Below, piece after piece: positions 54,221-64,000 of a stretch of DNA of 64,000 bases (positions within the stretch are counted from its first letter, which is position 1; every line of letters begins with the position of its first letter). This stretch comes from Ochrobactrum teleogrylli (GTDB lineage Bacteria; Pseudomonadota; Alphaproteobacteria; Rhizobiales; Rhizobiaceae). The stretch lies in the NCBI RefSeq assembly GCF_006376685.1, contig NZ_VEWL01000010.1:1-64000 (forward strand). The letters run 5' to 3'. The notes beneath the pieces were generated by a model, which worked only from the letters and a program-made list of their open reading frames with translations, was not told where the DNA came from and did not search any database. A program made the translations under genes and the position numbers.

Positions 54221-54910
54221 TCAGGACTTGTCGCCTTCGAGGCGGCTTGTCCAATCTTCCACCTTGCGGTTTTCCAGACGGCGCACCGCATAGCGCTTCC
54301 AGCTATCAGCCAGATGCGGGATATTGGCCATGCGCGCCAGTTCGTCGTAATTCAGCATATCGACATAAAGCAGATGCCAGATGCGATGCAGTGACCATTC
54401 CGGTGAAAGACGGTCGACCAGCACCATGCTGCCGCCAGTCTCCGCTTCCCCTTCTTCCAGCACGCGATAATACCAGCCGGTACGTCCGGTCTTCTGGACG
54501 CGGAGTGCCATGTCCGGCGTTTCCAAACGCGCATTAAGCTTCCAGCAGGGCTGACGCCCTTGCGACACTTCGACCAGCGCGGTTCCGAAACGGAAACGGT
54601 CGCCGACAGCGACATTGTGTTCATCGAGGCCGGTGGTGGAAATATTCTCGCCAAAAGCGCCTGCTGCGCCGAGGCGGTGATTGTCGCCGATATCCTTGCG
54701 CCACAGGGGGTAATGATCGCGAGGATAATGATGCAGCGCCTTCTCCGGCCCGCCATGCACCTTGCGATCGCCTTGCTCGTCGCAATCCAGCCCGACCGAT
54801 GTGACGCGGACCTTGCCGGTGACGGGGCGCTTGTCGATGGCGCTTGGCGCGTTGCGCGGACCGAGCGGAGCGATCTGGCCTGCAAGCAAGGCGTCGATGC
54901 GGGTTTCCAT
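54221..54910 (-). CDS. MOSC domain protein, YiiM-like
   Basis: 229 residues. The MOSC domain spans about 25-165, with the catalytic-type cysteine in SQGRQPCWKLN, followed by the YiiM-type C-terminal helical part (RIWHLLYVD...). YiiM reduces N-hydroxylated compounds using the molybdenum cofactor with partner electron carriers. It starts 1 bp after the M48 gene stop, so the two are co-transcribed. An upstream GTG at 54919 overlaps that gene and is less likely. Confidence 0.88.
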   Translation of the reverse strand: METRIDALLAGQIAPLGPRNAPSAIDKRPVTGKVRVTSVGLDCDEQGDRKVHGGPEKALHHYPRDHYPLWRKDIGDNHRLGAAGAFGENISTTGLDEHNVAVGDRFRFGTALVEVSQGRQPCWKLNARLETPDMALRVQKTGRTGWYYRVLEEGEAETGGSMVLVDRLSPEWSLHRIWHLLYVDMLNYDELARMANIPHLADSWKRYAVRRLENRKVEDWTSRLEGDKS

Positions 54911-54911
54911 G

Positions 54912-56465
54912 TTACTCACTGATGATTTTCACGCGGTCGCCGACCGAGACGGTGGCGCCGGCTGGCATAGCGTTGAGCAGGCGGAACAGTTCCAGCTTGC
55001 GCGTGGTGCCCTGAACCCGTGACGAAAGGCTCGCCATGGTGTCACCCGGCTTCACCGTCACAACGCGGATGCGCAGCGGCTTGATGGCGTTCTGCTCGGC
55101 AGGTGTCAGAAGACGGAAGGACTGCGTCACCGTCTGCGAGGCCGGAAGCAGCGCGGTGCTGCCCTTTGGCGCGGCGGTGAGGAAACGATAGACCTTGTCG
55201 TTTGCGCCAATCACCACGATGTCGAACTGCCAGCGGTCGGCAGCGGCACGTGCAGTTGCGGCTGGCAATCCGTTGACAGTGGTTGCCTGAATGGAGCTTT
55301 CATCCAGGCCCGTGACCCAGCCCGATTTGATATAATCGGTGAGGCTGGAACCGGATGGCAGAGATGCGCCGTCAAACCGGATCGCCACTTCGCCGGGACC
55401 GCTCGCCATGACGGCGGTGGCGGAATTGTCGATGGTGAAGCCGTCAGGCGCGCGGAACGTTACGCCGAGCTTCGGATGGATGAAGGTCTGTTCGCGAATA
55501 TAGCCCTCATTGGGCGAGTCGCCGTAAAGCAGCCCGTCAATGCCATTGAGGAACGAATCACGGTCGGTTGTGCCGACGCCCGGCGCGCCGATACGGCGGG
55601 CATGGCCGAGCGCCAGTTCGATGCGTTGCGGCGTTGCCGGATGGCTCGCGAGGAAGTCGAGGCTGGCATCGGTCGCGCCGGATACGGAACGGAAACCGGT
55701 ATAGGCTTCCATCGATTGCAGGAAACGTGCCGAGGCGAATGGATCATACCCCGCTTCGCCGATCATCTTGATGCCGATGGCATCGGCTTGCAGTTCCTGA
55801 TTGCGCGAGAACTGGGCAAGCCGCAGCTTGCCGCGAATGAGCGCTTCACGGCTGGCGGATTCATTATGCAGCACTTCGCTGGCCACGCGACCGGCGATCT
55901 CGGTTTCCGCTTCCTTTTCCTGCCGCAGAATGCCGTGATTGGCGACGACGTGGCCCATTTCATGGGCGATTACGGCTGCGACTTCCGAGGAATCATTGGC
56001 GAGCGCCAGCAGGCCGCGCGTCACATAAAGATAGCCGCCGGGCAGGGCAAAGGCGTTGATGTTGGGCGAATCGAGAATGGTGATGCGGTAGGTCTGCTCC
56101 GGCTTGTCGGAAACGGTCGTGAGCTTGCCCACGATCTTCGCGACCATGCGCTCCAGCCGCTGGTCCTTATATTCGCCGCCATAGGTGGCGAGGATGCGCG
56201 GATGCTGTTGCGCGCCGATCTGCGCCAGCTTGTCGTTGCGCGTCACATTATCGACCGTCACCGGATTGTCCGATGGCTGCAAGCCGAGATCCTTGCTGGA
56301 ATTGATCGACTGGCAGCCGGAAATCAGGGCGACAGCAAACAAGCCAAAGCCAATGGCTGCTTTCCGCCAATTGCGCTGCGCCCGTTCTGGCAGGGAGACT
56401 GGAAGACACAGGGAGGCCCGGATACGGGTCTTGTGACGGAACAGTATTTTATCCTCGCGATTCAT
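54912..56465 (-). CDS. M48 family metalloprotease lipoprotein with LysM-like C-terminus
   Basis: 517 residues. A membrane-proximal segment ends in a lipobox-like LISGC (Cys51), preceded by an unusually long 35-residue cytoplasmic-type leader. The zinc protease motif HEMGH is at 168-172, with the third ligand E224 in NQELQADAIG. The C-terminus (last 50 residues, VVTVKPGDTMASLSSRV onward) looks like a LysM repeat, suggesting peptidoglycan contact. It is a BepA/LoiP-like periplasmic quality-control protease by family knowledge. The first ATG may be upstream of the true one, since the leader is long. Confidence 0.88.
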   Translation of the reverse strand: MNREDKILFRHKTRIRASLCLPVSLPERAQRNWRKAAIGFGLFAVALISGCQSINSSKDLGLQPSDNPVTVDNVTRNDKLAQIGAQQHPRILATYGGEYKDQRLERMVAKIVGKLTTVSDKPEQTYRITILDSPNINAFALPGGYLYVTRGLLALANDSSEVAAVIAHEMGHVVANHGILRQEKEAETEIAGRVASEVLHNESASREALIRGKLRLAQFSRNQELQADAIGIKMIGEAGYDPFASARFLQSMEAYTGFRSVSGATDASLDFLASHPATPQRIELALGHARRIGAPGVGTTDRDSFLNGIDGLLYGDSPNEGYIREQTFIHPKLGVTFRAPDGFTIDNSATAVMASGPGEVAIRFDGASLPSGSSLTDYIKSGWVTGLDESSIQATTVNGLPAATARAAADRWQFDIVVIGANDKVYRFLTAAPKGSTALLPASQTVTQSFRLLTPAEQNAIKPLRIRVVTVKPGDTMASLSSRVQGTTRKLELFRLLNAMPAGATVSVGDRVKIISE

Positions 56466-56594
56466 AGATCATCAGGTCGTCCGCAAATCTAGTCACAGAC
56501 CAGCAGACGTACAAGCGGCCCAATAGAGTTGAATACGGTTCTTCCGGGCGGATTGCGAACAAAATATGTCCGCACCCGTAACTCTATTTGAGAT

Positions 56595-57317
56595 TTACCC
56601 GCGCTTGTCACCGATATAGCGCCGCAGCGCTTCAGGTCCAGTCTCCGACAGGAGGTCGCGAGCGTGGCCTTGCGCCGCAACCGCACCATTTTCGATAAAC
56701 AGCAATTGCGCATCGAGATAGAGCGCATCTTCCGGCGTGTGCGTAACCATCAACACAGTCATGCCGGTTTCGCGGCGCAATTCATTGACGAGATCGAGCA
56801 TCTGATGGCGCAATGCTGGCCCAAGCGATGCAAAGGCTTCGTCCAGCAGCAGCACCGGGCGTTCGCGAACAAGTGCGCGGGCAATCGCCACACGCTGGCG
56901 TTCGCCACCGGACAGGGCTTCGGGCTTGCGCTGCTCCTTGTCCTTGAGGCCGACGCGGGTCAGCGCTTCGGCGATGGCTGCGCGGTCGCTATCCGTCAGT
57001 TTCAGGTTTGGTGCGCGACCAAGGCCGATATTTTGCGCGACGGTGAGATGGGCAAACAGGTTGTTTTCCTGAAACACCATCGAAACTGGCCGCTCCGGCG
57101 GCGGCAGTCGGGTCACATCGACACCGCCGATGGCAATGGTGCCGGATGAGGGCGTCTCAAAACCGGCAATGAGGTTCAGGAGCGTGGATTTTCCCGAGCC
57201 GCTTGGGCCCACAATGGCCGCAATGGCGCCGCCCGCGATCGTCAGGTCGAAGCGCATTGCGGTTTCGCCATAGCTGAAGCGCACGTCGGTAAGGCGGATG
57301 TCGGCGGATGCAGTCAT
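56595..57317 (-). CDS. thiQ: Thiamine ABC transporter ATPase ThiQ
   Basis: A 240-residue ABC ATPase. Walker [10 protein letters not shown], signature [15 protein letters not shown] and Walker [13 protein letters not shown] are visible; the D-loop has Gly where Asp is usual (SLGP instead of SALD). It starts by ATGA overlap with the thiP stop. It is the third gene of thiBPQ. Confidence 0.93.
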   Translation of the reverse strand: MTASADIRLTDVRFSYGETAMRFDLTIAGGAIAAIVGPSGSGKSTLLNLIAGFETPSSGTIAIGGVDVTRLPPPERPVSMVFQENNLFAHLTVAQNIGLGRAPNLKLTDSDRAAIAEALTRVGLKDKEQRKPEALSGGERQRVAIARALVRERPVLLLDEAFASLGPALRHQMLDLVNELRRETGMTVLMVTHTPEDALYLDAQLLFIENGAVAAQGHARDLLSETGPEALRRYIGDKRG

Positions 57318-58942
57318 GCGTTGAAATTCACTTTCCGGGATATGGCAGCACGGTCGGCAAGCATCATCAGACCAAGGCAGAGAAGCCCCAGAATGAGCGC
57401 CAGACCGGCGGCATCGAATGTGCGGTAACTGCCCATGCGCTGCAAGAGAAGATAGGGCAGGGTCATCAGCGCATCGCTGCCGAACAGTGCGATTGTGCCA
57501 AGATCGCCGATGGAAAGCGCCATGGCGAAAGCGAAGGCCATGCCGAAAGGCTTGCGGATCGACGGCCAGTCGATGAGCCGCAGCCGGTTGAAGCCCTGAA
57601 TACCAAGCTGGGCGCAAAGCCGGTTGTGGCGCGCTGCTGCCGTATCCCAGGCCGGGCGCAGCAGGCGAACGGCAAAAGGCATGGCCATGGCCGCGTTGAC
57701 CGTCACCACCATCACCGGCGCAATTGTGAAGGGATCGGTGATGTGGCGAAGCAAGATGAACCATCCTGCACCGATCACGATGGGCGGCATGACGAGAATG
57801 AGGCTCGCGCCGGTATCGAACAGGCTGGCTATCCGGTTGCTCCTGACCGCTTCCCGCGCTGAAACCAGCGCCAATGAAAGGATGACCGACAAAGTGGCGG
57901 CAGAAAAACCGAGCGCAAGGCTCGTGACGATGGCCCGCCAGACGGTCCTTTCGCTGAGCAGGCGGGCGAGGTCGGCAGCGAGGCCAGACACGACCACGCC
58001 GGCAATCGGCAAGGCGACATAAAGAAAGCCGATGAGAATGGCGACGATGTTGAACAGGCATTCGCCCCCGGAAGGCTTGCCGTAGCGGCGTGGTGTTGCC
58101 GTGTGGGTAAAGCCTTCTTCGGAAGGACGACCGGTCAGACGCAAGGCCAGCAGGATCAACAAGGTCAGGCCGAGCTGGGTGGCGGTGAGCGCAACCGCAC
58201 GCGCCGGGTCGAAATCGAAATGCAGGCTTTGATAGATCGCCACTTCCAGCGTTGTGGCGCGCGGGCCACCGCCGAGCGTCAGCACGGTGGTAAAACTCGT
58301 CACGCAGAGCATGAAGATCAGCCCCGCCATGCCGGGCAGGCTGCGGCGGATAACCGGCCACTCGATCAGCCGGAAACGGGCGCGGTTGCCCATGCCAAGC
58401 TGGGCCGCGAGTTTCCAGTAATCGGCGGGTATCGATTCATAGGCGGCGAGGATGAGCCGCACTGCCAGCGGCATGTTGAAGAACACATGCGCGATCAAAA
58501 TGCCGGTAATGCCATAGATATCCGGCTGGAAAGGGTATCCCACGGCGTCCGACATATGAGCGATGAGGCCGTTGCGGCCATAGATACTGGTCACACCCAG
58601 CACAGCGACGAGGGCAGGCAGTGCGAGCGGCAGAGCGAAAAGCCGCAGGATAAGGCCGCGTCCGGGAAAATGCGCTTCCGAATGGAGGGCGCGGGCAACG
58701 GGGATCGCGAAGGCGACCGAAAGCAGGCTGGATGCGATGGCTTGTGTGATGGTGAAACGGGCGGTTCGCCAGAGATAGGCATCGAAATTTGCGGCGGCAT
58801 CGAAGCCGCCGCTGGCCTCAAAGGCAAGTGCGACGAGCGCACCACCGGCCAGCACGGCAAGGAAAGCCAACGCCAAAGCCCCCGCGATGGGTTTCATCGC
58901 GGGGGTGGGGTGCGTAGCTTTGCTTGCCGGAGCGTTTATCAT
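57314..58942 (-). CDS. thiP: Thiamine ABC transporter permease ThiP
   Basis: A 542-residue fused permease with two BPD_transp-type halves (about 12 membrane segments). Each half has a conserved cytoplasmic loop with the EAA-like pattern ([18 protein letters not shown] in the first, [18 protein letters not shown] in the second). The start is the ATG at 58942, overlapping the thiB stop by 4 nt. Confidence 0.93.
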   Translation of the reverse strand: MINAPASKATHPTPAMKPIAGALALAFLAVLAGGALVALAFEASGGFDAAANFDAYLWRTARFTITQAIASSLLSVAFAIPVARALHSEAHFPGRGLILRLFALPLALPALVAVLGVTSIYGRNGLIAHMSDAVGYPFQPDIYGITGILIAHVFFNMPLAVRLILAAYESIPADYWKLAAQLGMGNRARFRLIEWPVIRRSLPGMAGLIFMLCVTSFTTVLTLGGGPRATTLEVAIYQSLHFDFDPARAVALTATQLGLTLLILLALRLTGRPSEEGFTHTATPRRYGKPSGGECLFNIVAILIGFLYVALPIAGVVVSGLAADLARLLSERTVWRAIVTSLALGFSAATLSVILSLALVSAREAVRSNRIASLFDTGASLILVMPPIVIGAGWFILLRHITDPFTIAPVMVVTVNAAMAMPFAVRLLRPAWDTAAARHNRLCAQLGIQGFNRLRLIDWPSIRKPFGMAFAFAMALSIGDLGTIALFGSDALMTLPYLLLQRMGSYRTFDAAGLALILGLLCLGLMMLADRAAISRKVNFNA

Positions 58943-59943
58943 TTGCTGGTGGCTGCCAGCCATTCATCGACCCAGGCCTTGCGGTTCTTCGCAACCTCGT
59001 CGGATGGAATGAGCAGGGTCTTTTCCGGCTTCGGCAAAGCGTCGAATGCGGCGGGCAACGGCGTCGAGGTCTTGCCTGCCGGGAACATCCAGTTGGTTTC
59101 GGGAATCACATCCTGAAAGCCGGGGCCGGTCATGAAGGAGAGGAATTTCTGCGCCAGCGGGTTCTTGGCGCCGGTCGTCGTCTGGGCGGCCAGTTCGATC
59201 TGCAGATAATTGCCTTCCGGAAAGGCCAACGCCTTGTAGCGATCCGTCTTCTCCGCGATGACATGATAGGCGGGCGAACTGGTATAAGAGAGCACCATCG
59301 GCGCTTCACCCTTGGTGAAGAGACCATAGGCTTCCGACCAGCCCGGCGTGACGGTGAGAATGCGCTTTTGCAGCTTCTGCCAGGCGTCGTCCGCCTGATC
59401 GCCATAGACGGACTTCATCCACAACAGCATGCCGAGGCCGGGCGTCGAGGTGCGCGGGTCCTGAAGCACGAGCTTCTGCGACGGGTCGCCTTCGACCAGT
59501 TCTTTCAGGCTCTTGGGCGGATTGGGCAACTTTTCCGAATCATAGACGATGGCGAAATAGCCATAGTCATAGGGTACGAAAATATCGTCCTTGAAGCCGC
59601 CCGGCACGCTGACATTGCCAAGATCGATGCCGCTTGGCGCAAAGTAGCCGCTGGCGCGCGCTTCCGTGGTCAGATTGGTGTCGAGACCCAGCACGATATC
59701 GGCCTTGGTGTTGCCGCCTTCGAGCTTCAGCCGGTTGAGCAGCGCCACGCCATCGGCGGAAGCAACCCAGTTGATCTCGCAGTCGCATTCCTTCTCGAAG
59801 CTTTCCTTCACCTTGGGACCGGGGCCCCATTCGGAAATGAAACTGTCATAGGTGTAGATGGTGAGCTTGTCTTTCGCCTGCGCTGCGGGCGTAAGGCTTA
59901 CCGCTGCCGCGAAAGAGAAGGCCAGCAAAGATAACAGCCGCAT
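58939..59943 (-). CDS. thiB: Thiamine/TPP-binding periplasmic protein ThiB
   Basis: A 334-residue binding protein with a signal peptide ending AQA-KD (about residue 23). The mature start [20 protein letters not shown] is the ThiB signature. I chose the ATG at 59943, which has AGGA 8 nt upstream; an ATG at 59964 is in frame. It is the first gene of thiBPQ, downstream of a TPP riboswitch. Confidence 0.94.
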   Translation of the reverse strand: MRLLSLLAFSFAAAVSLTPAAQAKDKLTIYTYDSFISEWGPGPKVKESFEKECDCEINWVASADGVALLNRLKLEGGNTKADIVLGLDTNLTTEARASGYFAPSGIDLGNVSVPGGFKDDIFVPYDYGYFAIVYDSEKLPNPPKSLKELVEGDPSQKLVLQDPRTSTPGLGMLLWMKSVYGDQADDAWQKLQKRILTVTPGWSEAYGLFTKGEAPMVLSYTSSPAYHVIAEKTDRYKALAFPEGNYLQIELAAQTTTGAKNPLAQKFLSFMTGPGFQDVIPETNWMFPAGKTSTPLPAAFDALPKPEKTLLIPSDEVAKNRKAWVDEWLAATSK

Positions 59944-60009
59944 AACGGCACGTCCTTTCATCATGTTAAAAGGATATAGCGCCGCTTGGGTTCAGGAACA
60001 CAATCATCA

Positions 60010-60044
60010 CCGAAAGGTTGGAACTTGAAGCTGCAACTTTTCGG
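60010..60044 (-). other. Hairpin between TPP riboswitch and thiB
   Basis: CCGAAAAGTTG on the minus strand (60044-60034) pairs with CAACCTTTCGG (60020-60010), one wobble, 13-nt loop. It could be the expression platform of the riboswitch or a degenerate intergenic repeat (it shares ACTTTTCGGGATC with that family). Confidence 0.45.
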
Positions 60045-60063
60045 GATCGTGCCGCAGAGCAGC

Positions 60064-60165
60064 ATCTAATCCCTCCGCCGGTGCAAACCGGATCAGGTTC
60101 GGCGGGTTGGCTTTTTGAAAAGCCTCTCAGCCATCTGCTTGCGCCGATGGCACCCCGTTAGAGCG
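60064..60165 (-). ncRNA. TPP riboswitch (THI element)
   Basis: On the minus strand the core elements appear in order: GGGGTGCC, CTGAGA (60129-60124), a P3 stem, ACCC, GAACCTGATCCGG and CGGAGGGATTAGA. It precedes thiB by about 120 nt and would turn off thiBPQ when TPP is plentiful. Confidence 0.95.
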
Positions 60166-60271
60166 TTGCGACATTAATATGTCAGGCCGTGAAGGGCAAG
60201 AGAGGCAAAACCATCGACAAGTCGGGCACAACGGACTTCCGGCTGCGATTTGCCCATGATATGAGCGACTT

Positions 60272-60949
60272 ATGAGCACATTCGTCATCCTTCTCGGCGG
60301 CGATCTTGTCGTAACCGAACGGCTGCGGCAGCAGATAGCCGGCGCGCGCATTCTTGCCGCCGACGGCGGCATTCGTCATGCGGCGGTATTGGGCGTCGAG
60401 CCAGAACTTTGGCTTGGCGATTTCGATTCGACGCCACAAGCGCTCGTTGAACAATATGCGCATGTGCCGCAAAAGACATTTCCCCGCGCCAAGGACATGA
60501 CAGACGGCGAACTGGCTTTCGAGGAAGCGTTTGCCCGTGGCGCAACGCGCGCCATTTTGTGCGGCGCTTTCGGCGGACAGCGCACCGATCACACGCTTCT
60601 GCATCTCACCATGGCGACGGCGCAGGCGGAAAAGGGGCGGAACGTCTTTCTTTCCAGCGGTGCGGAAGAAGCCTGGCCGGTGACATCCGGCGAATTTGCC
60701 TATGATTTTCCAGATGGTACGCTGTTCAGCGTCATCAGTTTCTCGGCTTTGGACGGACTTTCAATCACAAATGCCGAGTGGCCGTTAGACAACGTGACCT
60801 TGCCTTTTGGTTCTTCGTGGACTGTTTCCAATATAGTGCGTGGAACACTTCGTATTACTGTGCGTTCTGGCTTAGCGATACTTGTCGCAAACTTAAGTTC
60901 TGAACACGCCAACAGTGTGCCGCTAACCTTACCGATTGAAAAGGCTTGA
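60272..60949 (+). CDS. thiN: Thiamine pyrophosphokinase
   Basis: A 225-residue TPK that converts thiamine to TPP. The catalytic domain has VILLGGDLV, ILAADGGIRHA and WLGDFDST (DFDS active-site motif, near residues 49-52), then DMTDGELAFEEA and GAFGGQRTDHTLLHL. The C-terminal beta-sandwich is shortened and less conserved. It is divergent from thiBPQ across a 328-bp spacer. Confidence 0.93.
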   Translation: MSTFVILLGGDLVVTERLRQQIAGARILAADGGIRHAAVLGVEPELWLGDFDSTPQALVEQYAHVPQKTFPRAKDMTDGELAFEEAFARGATRAILCGAFGGQRTDHTLLHLTMATAQAEKGRNVFLSSGAEEAWPVTSGEFAYDFPDGTLFSVISFSALDGLSITNAEWPLDNVTLPFGSSWTVSNIVRGTLRITVRSGLAILVANLSSEHANSVPLTLPIEKA

Positions 60950-61061
60950 CGCTCGATAGCGAAACGTATTTCAAATGCAGCAAGCGGGTAAATTCGCTAA
61001 CGCCGAAATTGGGGACGCAAAATCGGCACCTGAAATGTCAACTTTGACAGGAGATTGTTTG

Positions 61062-61346
61062 ATGAAATCACGTCTTTCCATGATTGCGGTTGCCGGGGTG
61101 CTCGCTTTGTCAACAGCAGCCTGCACGACCAACGAACAGCGTACGGCTGGTTACGGCGTTGGCGGTGCAGCAATCGGCGCTCTCGCCGGTGGTGCAATTG
61201 GCGGCAATGGCCGTGGCGCTCTCACGGGTGCAGCGATCGGCGCTGTCGCCGGTACGCTGGTGGGCGCTGCCCAGTCGCGCAATGGCGTGCAGTACTGCCG
61301 CTATCGTGACAATTACGGCCGCATCTACGAAGCGCGTTGCCAATAA
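61062..61346 (+). CDS. Glycine-zipper outer-membrane lipoprotein
   Basis: A 94-residue lipoprotein. The signal ends in the lipobox STAAC, followed by a glycine-zipper segment (GYGVGGAAIGALAGGAIGGN, then GALTGAAIGAVAGTLVGAA) and a C-terminal CRYRDNYGRIYEARC with two Cys. Similar small 17-kDa-antigen-like lipoproteins are common in Rhizobiales. AGGAG is 8 nt upstream of the ATG at 61062. Confidence 0.85.
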   Translation: MKSRLSMIAVAGVLALSTAACTTNEQRTAGYGVGGAAIGALAGGAIGGNGRGALTGAAIGAVAGTLVGAAQSRNGVQYCRYRDNYGRIYEARCQ

Positions 61347-61413
61347 GTTCGCGCTACTATGCTCGGCAAGCTCGCAGAGCTTGAGCCGGCTTAGGCTTGA
61401 AAACCAATCACGG

Positions 61414-61444
61414 CAGGCCGGGGAAACCCGGCCTGTTTGTTTTT
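61414..61444 (+). terminator. Terminator after the lipoprotein gene
   Basis: CAGGCCGGG-GAAA-CCCGGCCTG perfect 9-bp stem, then TTTGTTTTT. Confidence 0.9.
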
Positions 61445-61553
61445 CATGCCTCTTTCCTATCGATCCATTTGACAGAACGGCTTTTGTCGCGGACAAGCAG
61501 GGCGGAATTTCAAAGCCCATCGCGCGAACCGCCCAGAAAGCCTCAGAAGAACC

Positions 61554-63374
<1,821 letters not shown>

Positions 63375-63430
63375 TCGAACCTGCCGATATGTCGACGAGG
63401 ATGGTCTGCAAATGGCAATTTGCTACGCTT

Positions 63431-63466
63431 CCGGTGCTCACGTACATTGAGTACGCTGCGCTCCGG
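63431..63466. repeat. Small imperfect palindrome
   Basis: CCGGTGCTCACGTAC and GTACGCTGCGCTCCGG form an imperfect hairpin between the ABC-F and aldo/keto reductase stop codons. It resembles a commonly repeated intergenic unit. Confidence 0.45.
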
Positions 63467-63528
63467 GTCTCGGAAATCACCATTTTCGCCTCATCCTGGC
63501 CCACATATATTCCAACTGGATAGGACTT

Positions 63529-64000
63529 TTAAGCGCTTGCCTTGTTGAGCAGGGCCAGATCGGTTTTGCCGAGCTTCAGCTCGGCGGCGCTGATCAGTTC
63601 TCCTAATTGGGTCAGGCGCGTGGCGCTGGCAATCGGCGCAGTGATCGACGGGTGAGCAACCAGCCAGGCGATGGCCACCTGCGCCTGCGTGGCGTCGACA
63701 CTGCGGGCCACCTGGTCCAGCGCGGCGATGATCCGCGAGCCGCGATCCGTCAGATATTTCTCAACCGATTTGCCGCGAGCGCTCTGGCCAAGATCGTCGG
63801 CAGAGCGGTATTTGCCGGTCAGGAAACCGGCGGCCAGCGCGTAATAGGGAATGACGCCAATTTCATTGTCGCGGCATATGGCTTCCAGCCCATCCTCGAA
63901 CCCCGACCGGTCATAAAGATTATAGAGCGGCTGCAAGGTTTCGTAGCGCGGCAGGTTGTGCTGTTTTGCAACGTCCAGCGCTTCCGTCAGCCGCTCCGGC
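63529..64000 (-). CDS. Aldo/keto reductase, 3' part
   Basis: The frame is open to the window edge; 157 residues of the C-terminal part are visible, from about PERLTEALDVAKQHNLPRYE. Recognisable are LQPLYNLYDR, IGVIPYYALAAGFLTGKY (barrel strand and cofactor contact) and a final helix region with QVAIAWLVAHPSITAPIASA, which binds the NADPH phosphate. It is an NADPH-linked oxidoreductase of the AKR superfamily; the catalytic Tyr/Lys/His lie outside the window. A TTG at 63936 is an internal codon, not the start. Confidence 0.9.
   Translation of the reverse strand, partial: PERLTEALDVAKQHNLPRYETLQPLYNLYDRSGFEDGLEAICRDNEIGVIPYYALAAGFLTGKYRSADDLGQSARGKSVEKYLTDRGSRIIAALDQVARSVDATQAQVAIAWLVAHPSITAPIASATRLTQLGELISAAELKLGKTDLALLNKASA

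Noticed and set aside
56595-58361. 588-codon minus-strand frame ending with ThiQ
   Set aside because: The part before residue 349 is a shadow frame of thiP; ThiQ starts at 57317, where it overlaps the thiP stop by ATGA.

Overview
The window looks like a chromosomal segment of a Brucellaceae alphaproteobacterium, probably of the Ochrobactrum/Brucella group. Reasons: the split F1-only ATP synthase operon (atpHAGDC), Usg, a RpoH2-type sigma factor, CarD, the FdxA-type 7Fe ferredoxin, a Brucella-type proline racemase/4-hydroxyproline epimerase, and Rhizobiales-style intergenic palindromes. No rRNA, tRNA, CRISPR array, prophage or complete insertion sequence was seen. Most of the sequence is ordinary GC-rich core genome. 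The assignment comes from protein recognition, not from a database search.

Layout. 1-114: C-terminal end of a transposase cut by the window edge. 246-4588: acs, usg, an AT-rich orphan gene of unknown function, and yggS. 4711-7912: leuS-lptE. 8182-14349: a metallo-beta-lactamase-fold exported protein that lacks most metal ligands, a lone AAA ATPase, a transaldolase, priA and two small membrane proteins. 14574-19721: atpHAGDC with two palindromic repeats inside the operon. 20006-24406: a MarR regulator, a small exported protein, a repeat-rich spacer, then GntR / FAD D-amino-acid dehydrogenase / 4-hydroxyproline epimerase. 24700-32271: a complete branched-chain amino acid ABC importer (livHMGF, a small membrane protein, and two paralogous binding proteins with separate leaders). 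32435-44070: pyruvate carboxylase, a DeoR-MFS pair, 3-hydroxybutyrate dehydrogenase, ispG, an MFS exporter divergent from its likely HxlR regulator, a polyprenyl diphosphate synthase and mtgA. 44221-46678: rpmF, a small AT-rich gene, a GlcG/HbpS-like protein and acetyl-CoA acetyltransferase. 46740-47437: a gene-free 0.7 kb segment with a CtrA-type box and a dense cluster of GANTC sites. 47438-54159: a Suv3-like helicase, an S4 protein, fdxA, carD and rpoH2. 54221-59943: MOSC protein, M48 lipoprotein and thiBPQ under a TPP riboswitch, divergent from thiamine pyrophosphokinase. 61062-64000: a glycine-zipper lipoprotein, an ABC-F ATPase and the 3' part of an aldo/keto reductase gene.

How the genes work together. 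Carbon metabolism dominates: acs, phbA and bdhA handle acetate, acetoacetyl-CoA and hydroxybutyrate, and pyc refills oxaloacetate. The liv importer and the hydroxyproline cluster bring in and open up amino acids. The thi genes import thiamine and convert it to TPP under riboswitch control. The fdxA-carD-rpoH2 stretch is regulatory and redox-related, and a GGAAC-N16-CGTT motif upstream of rpoH2 suggests control by the general stress sigma factor EcfG.

The most noteworthy observations are: the GANTC/CtrA segment before the helicase; the AT-rich orphan gene at 3137-3625 with nested hairpins beside it; a LivG ATPase carrying a helix-hairpin-helix tail; a 19-codon leader reading frame with a very strong ribosome binding site before the second liv binding protein; the EcfG-type promoter of rpoH2; and a pair of related intergenic repeats, one of which carries an extra palindrome. 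I did not find a clearly new multi-gene system.
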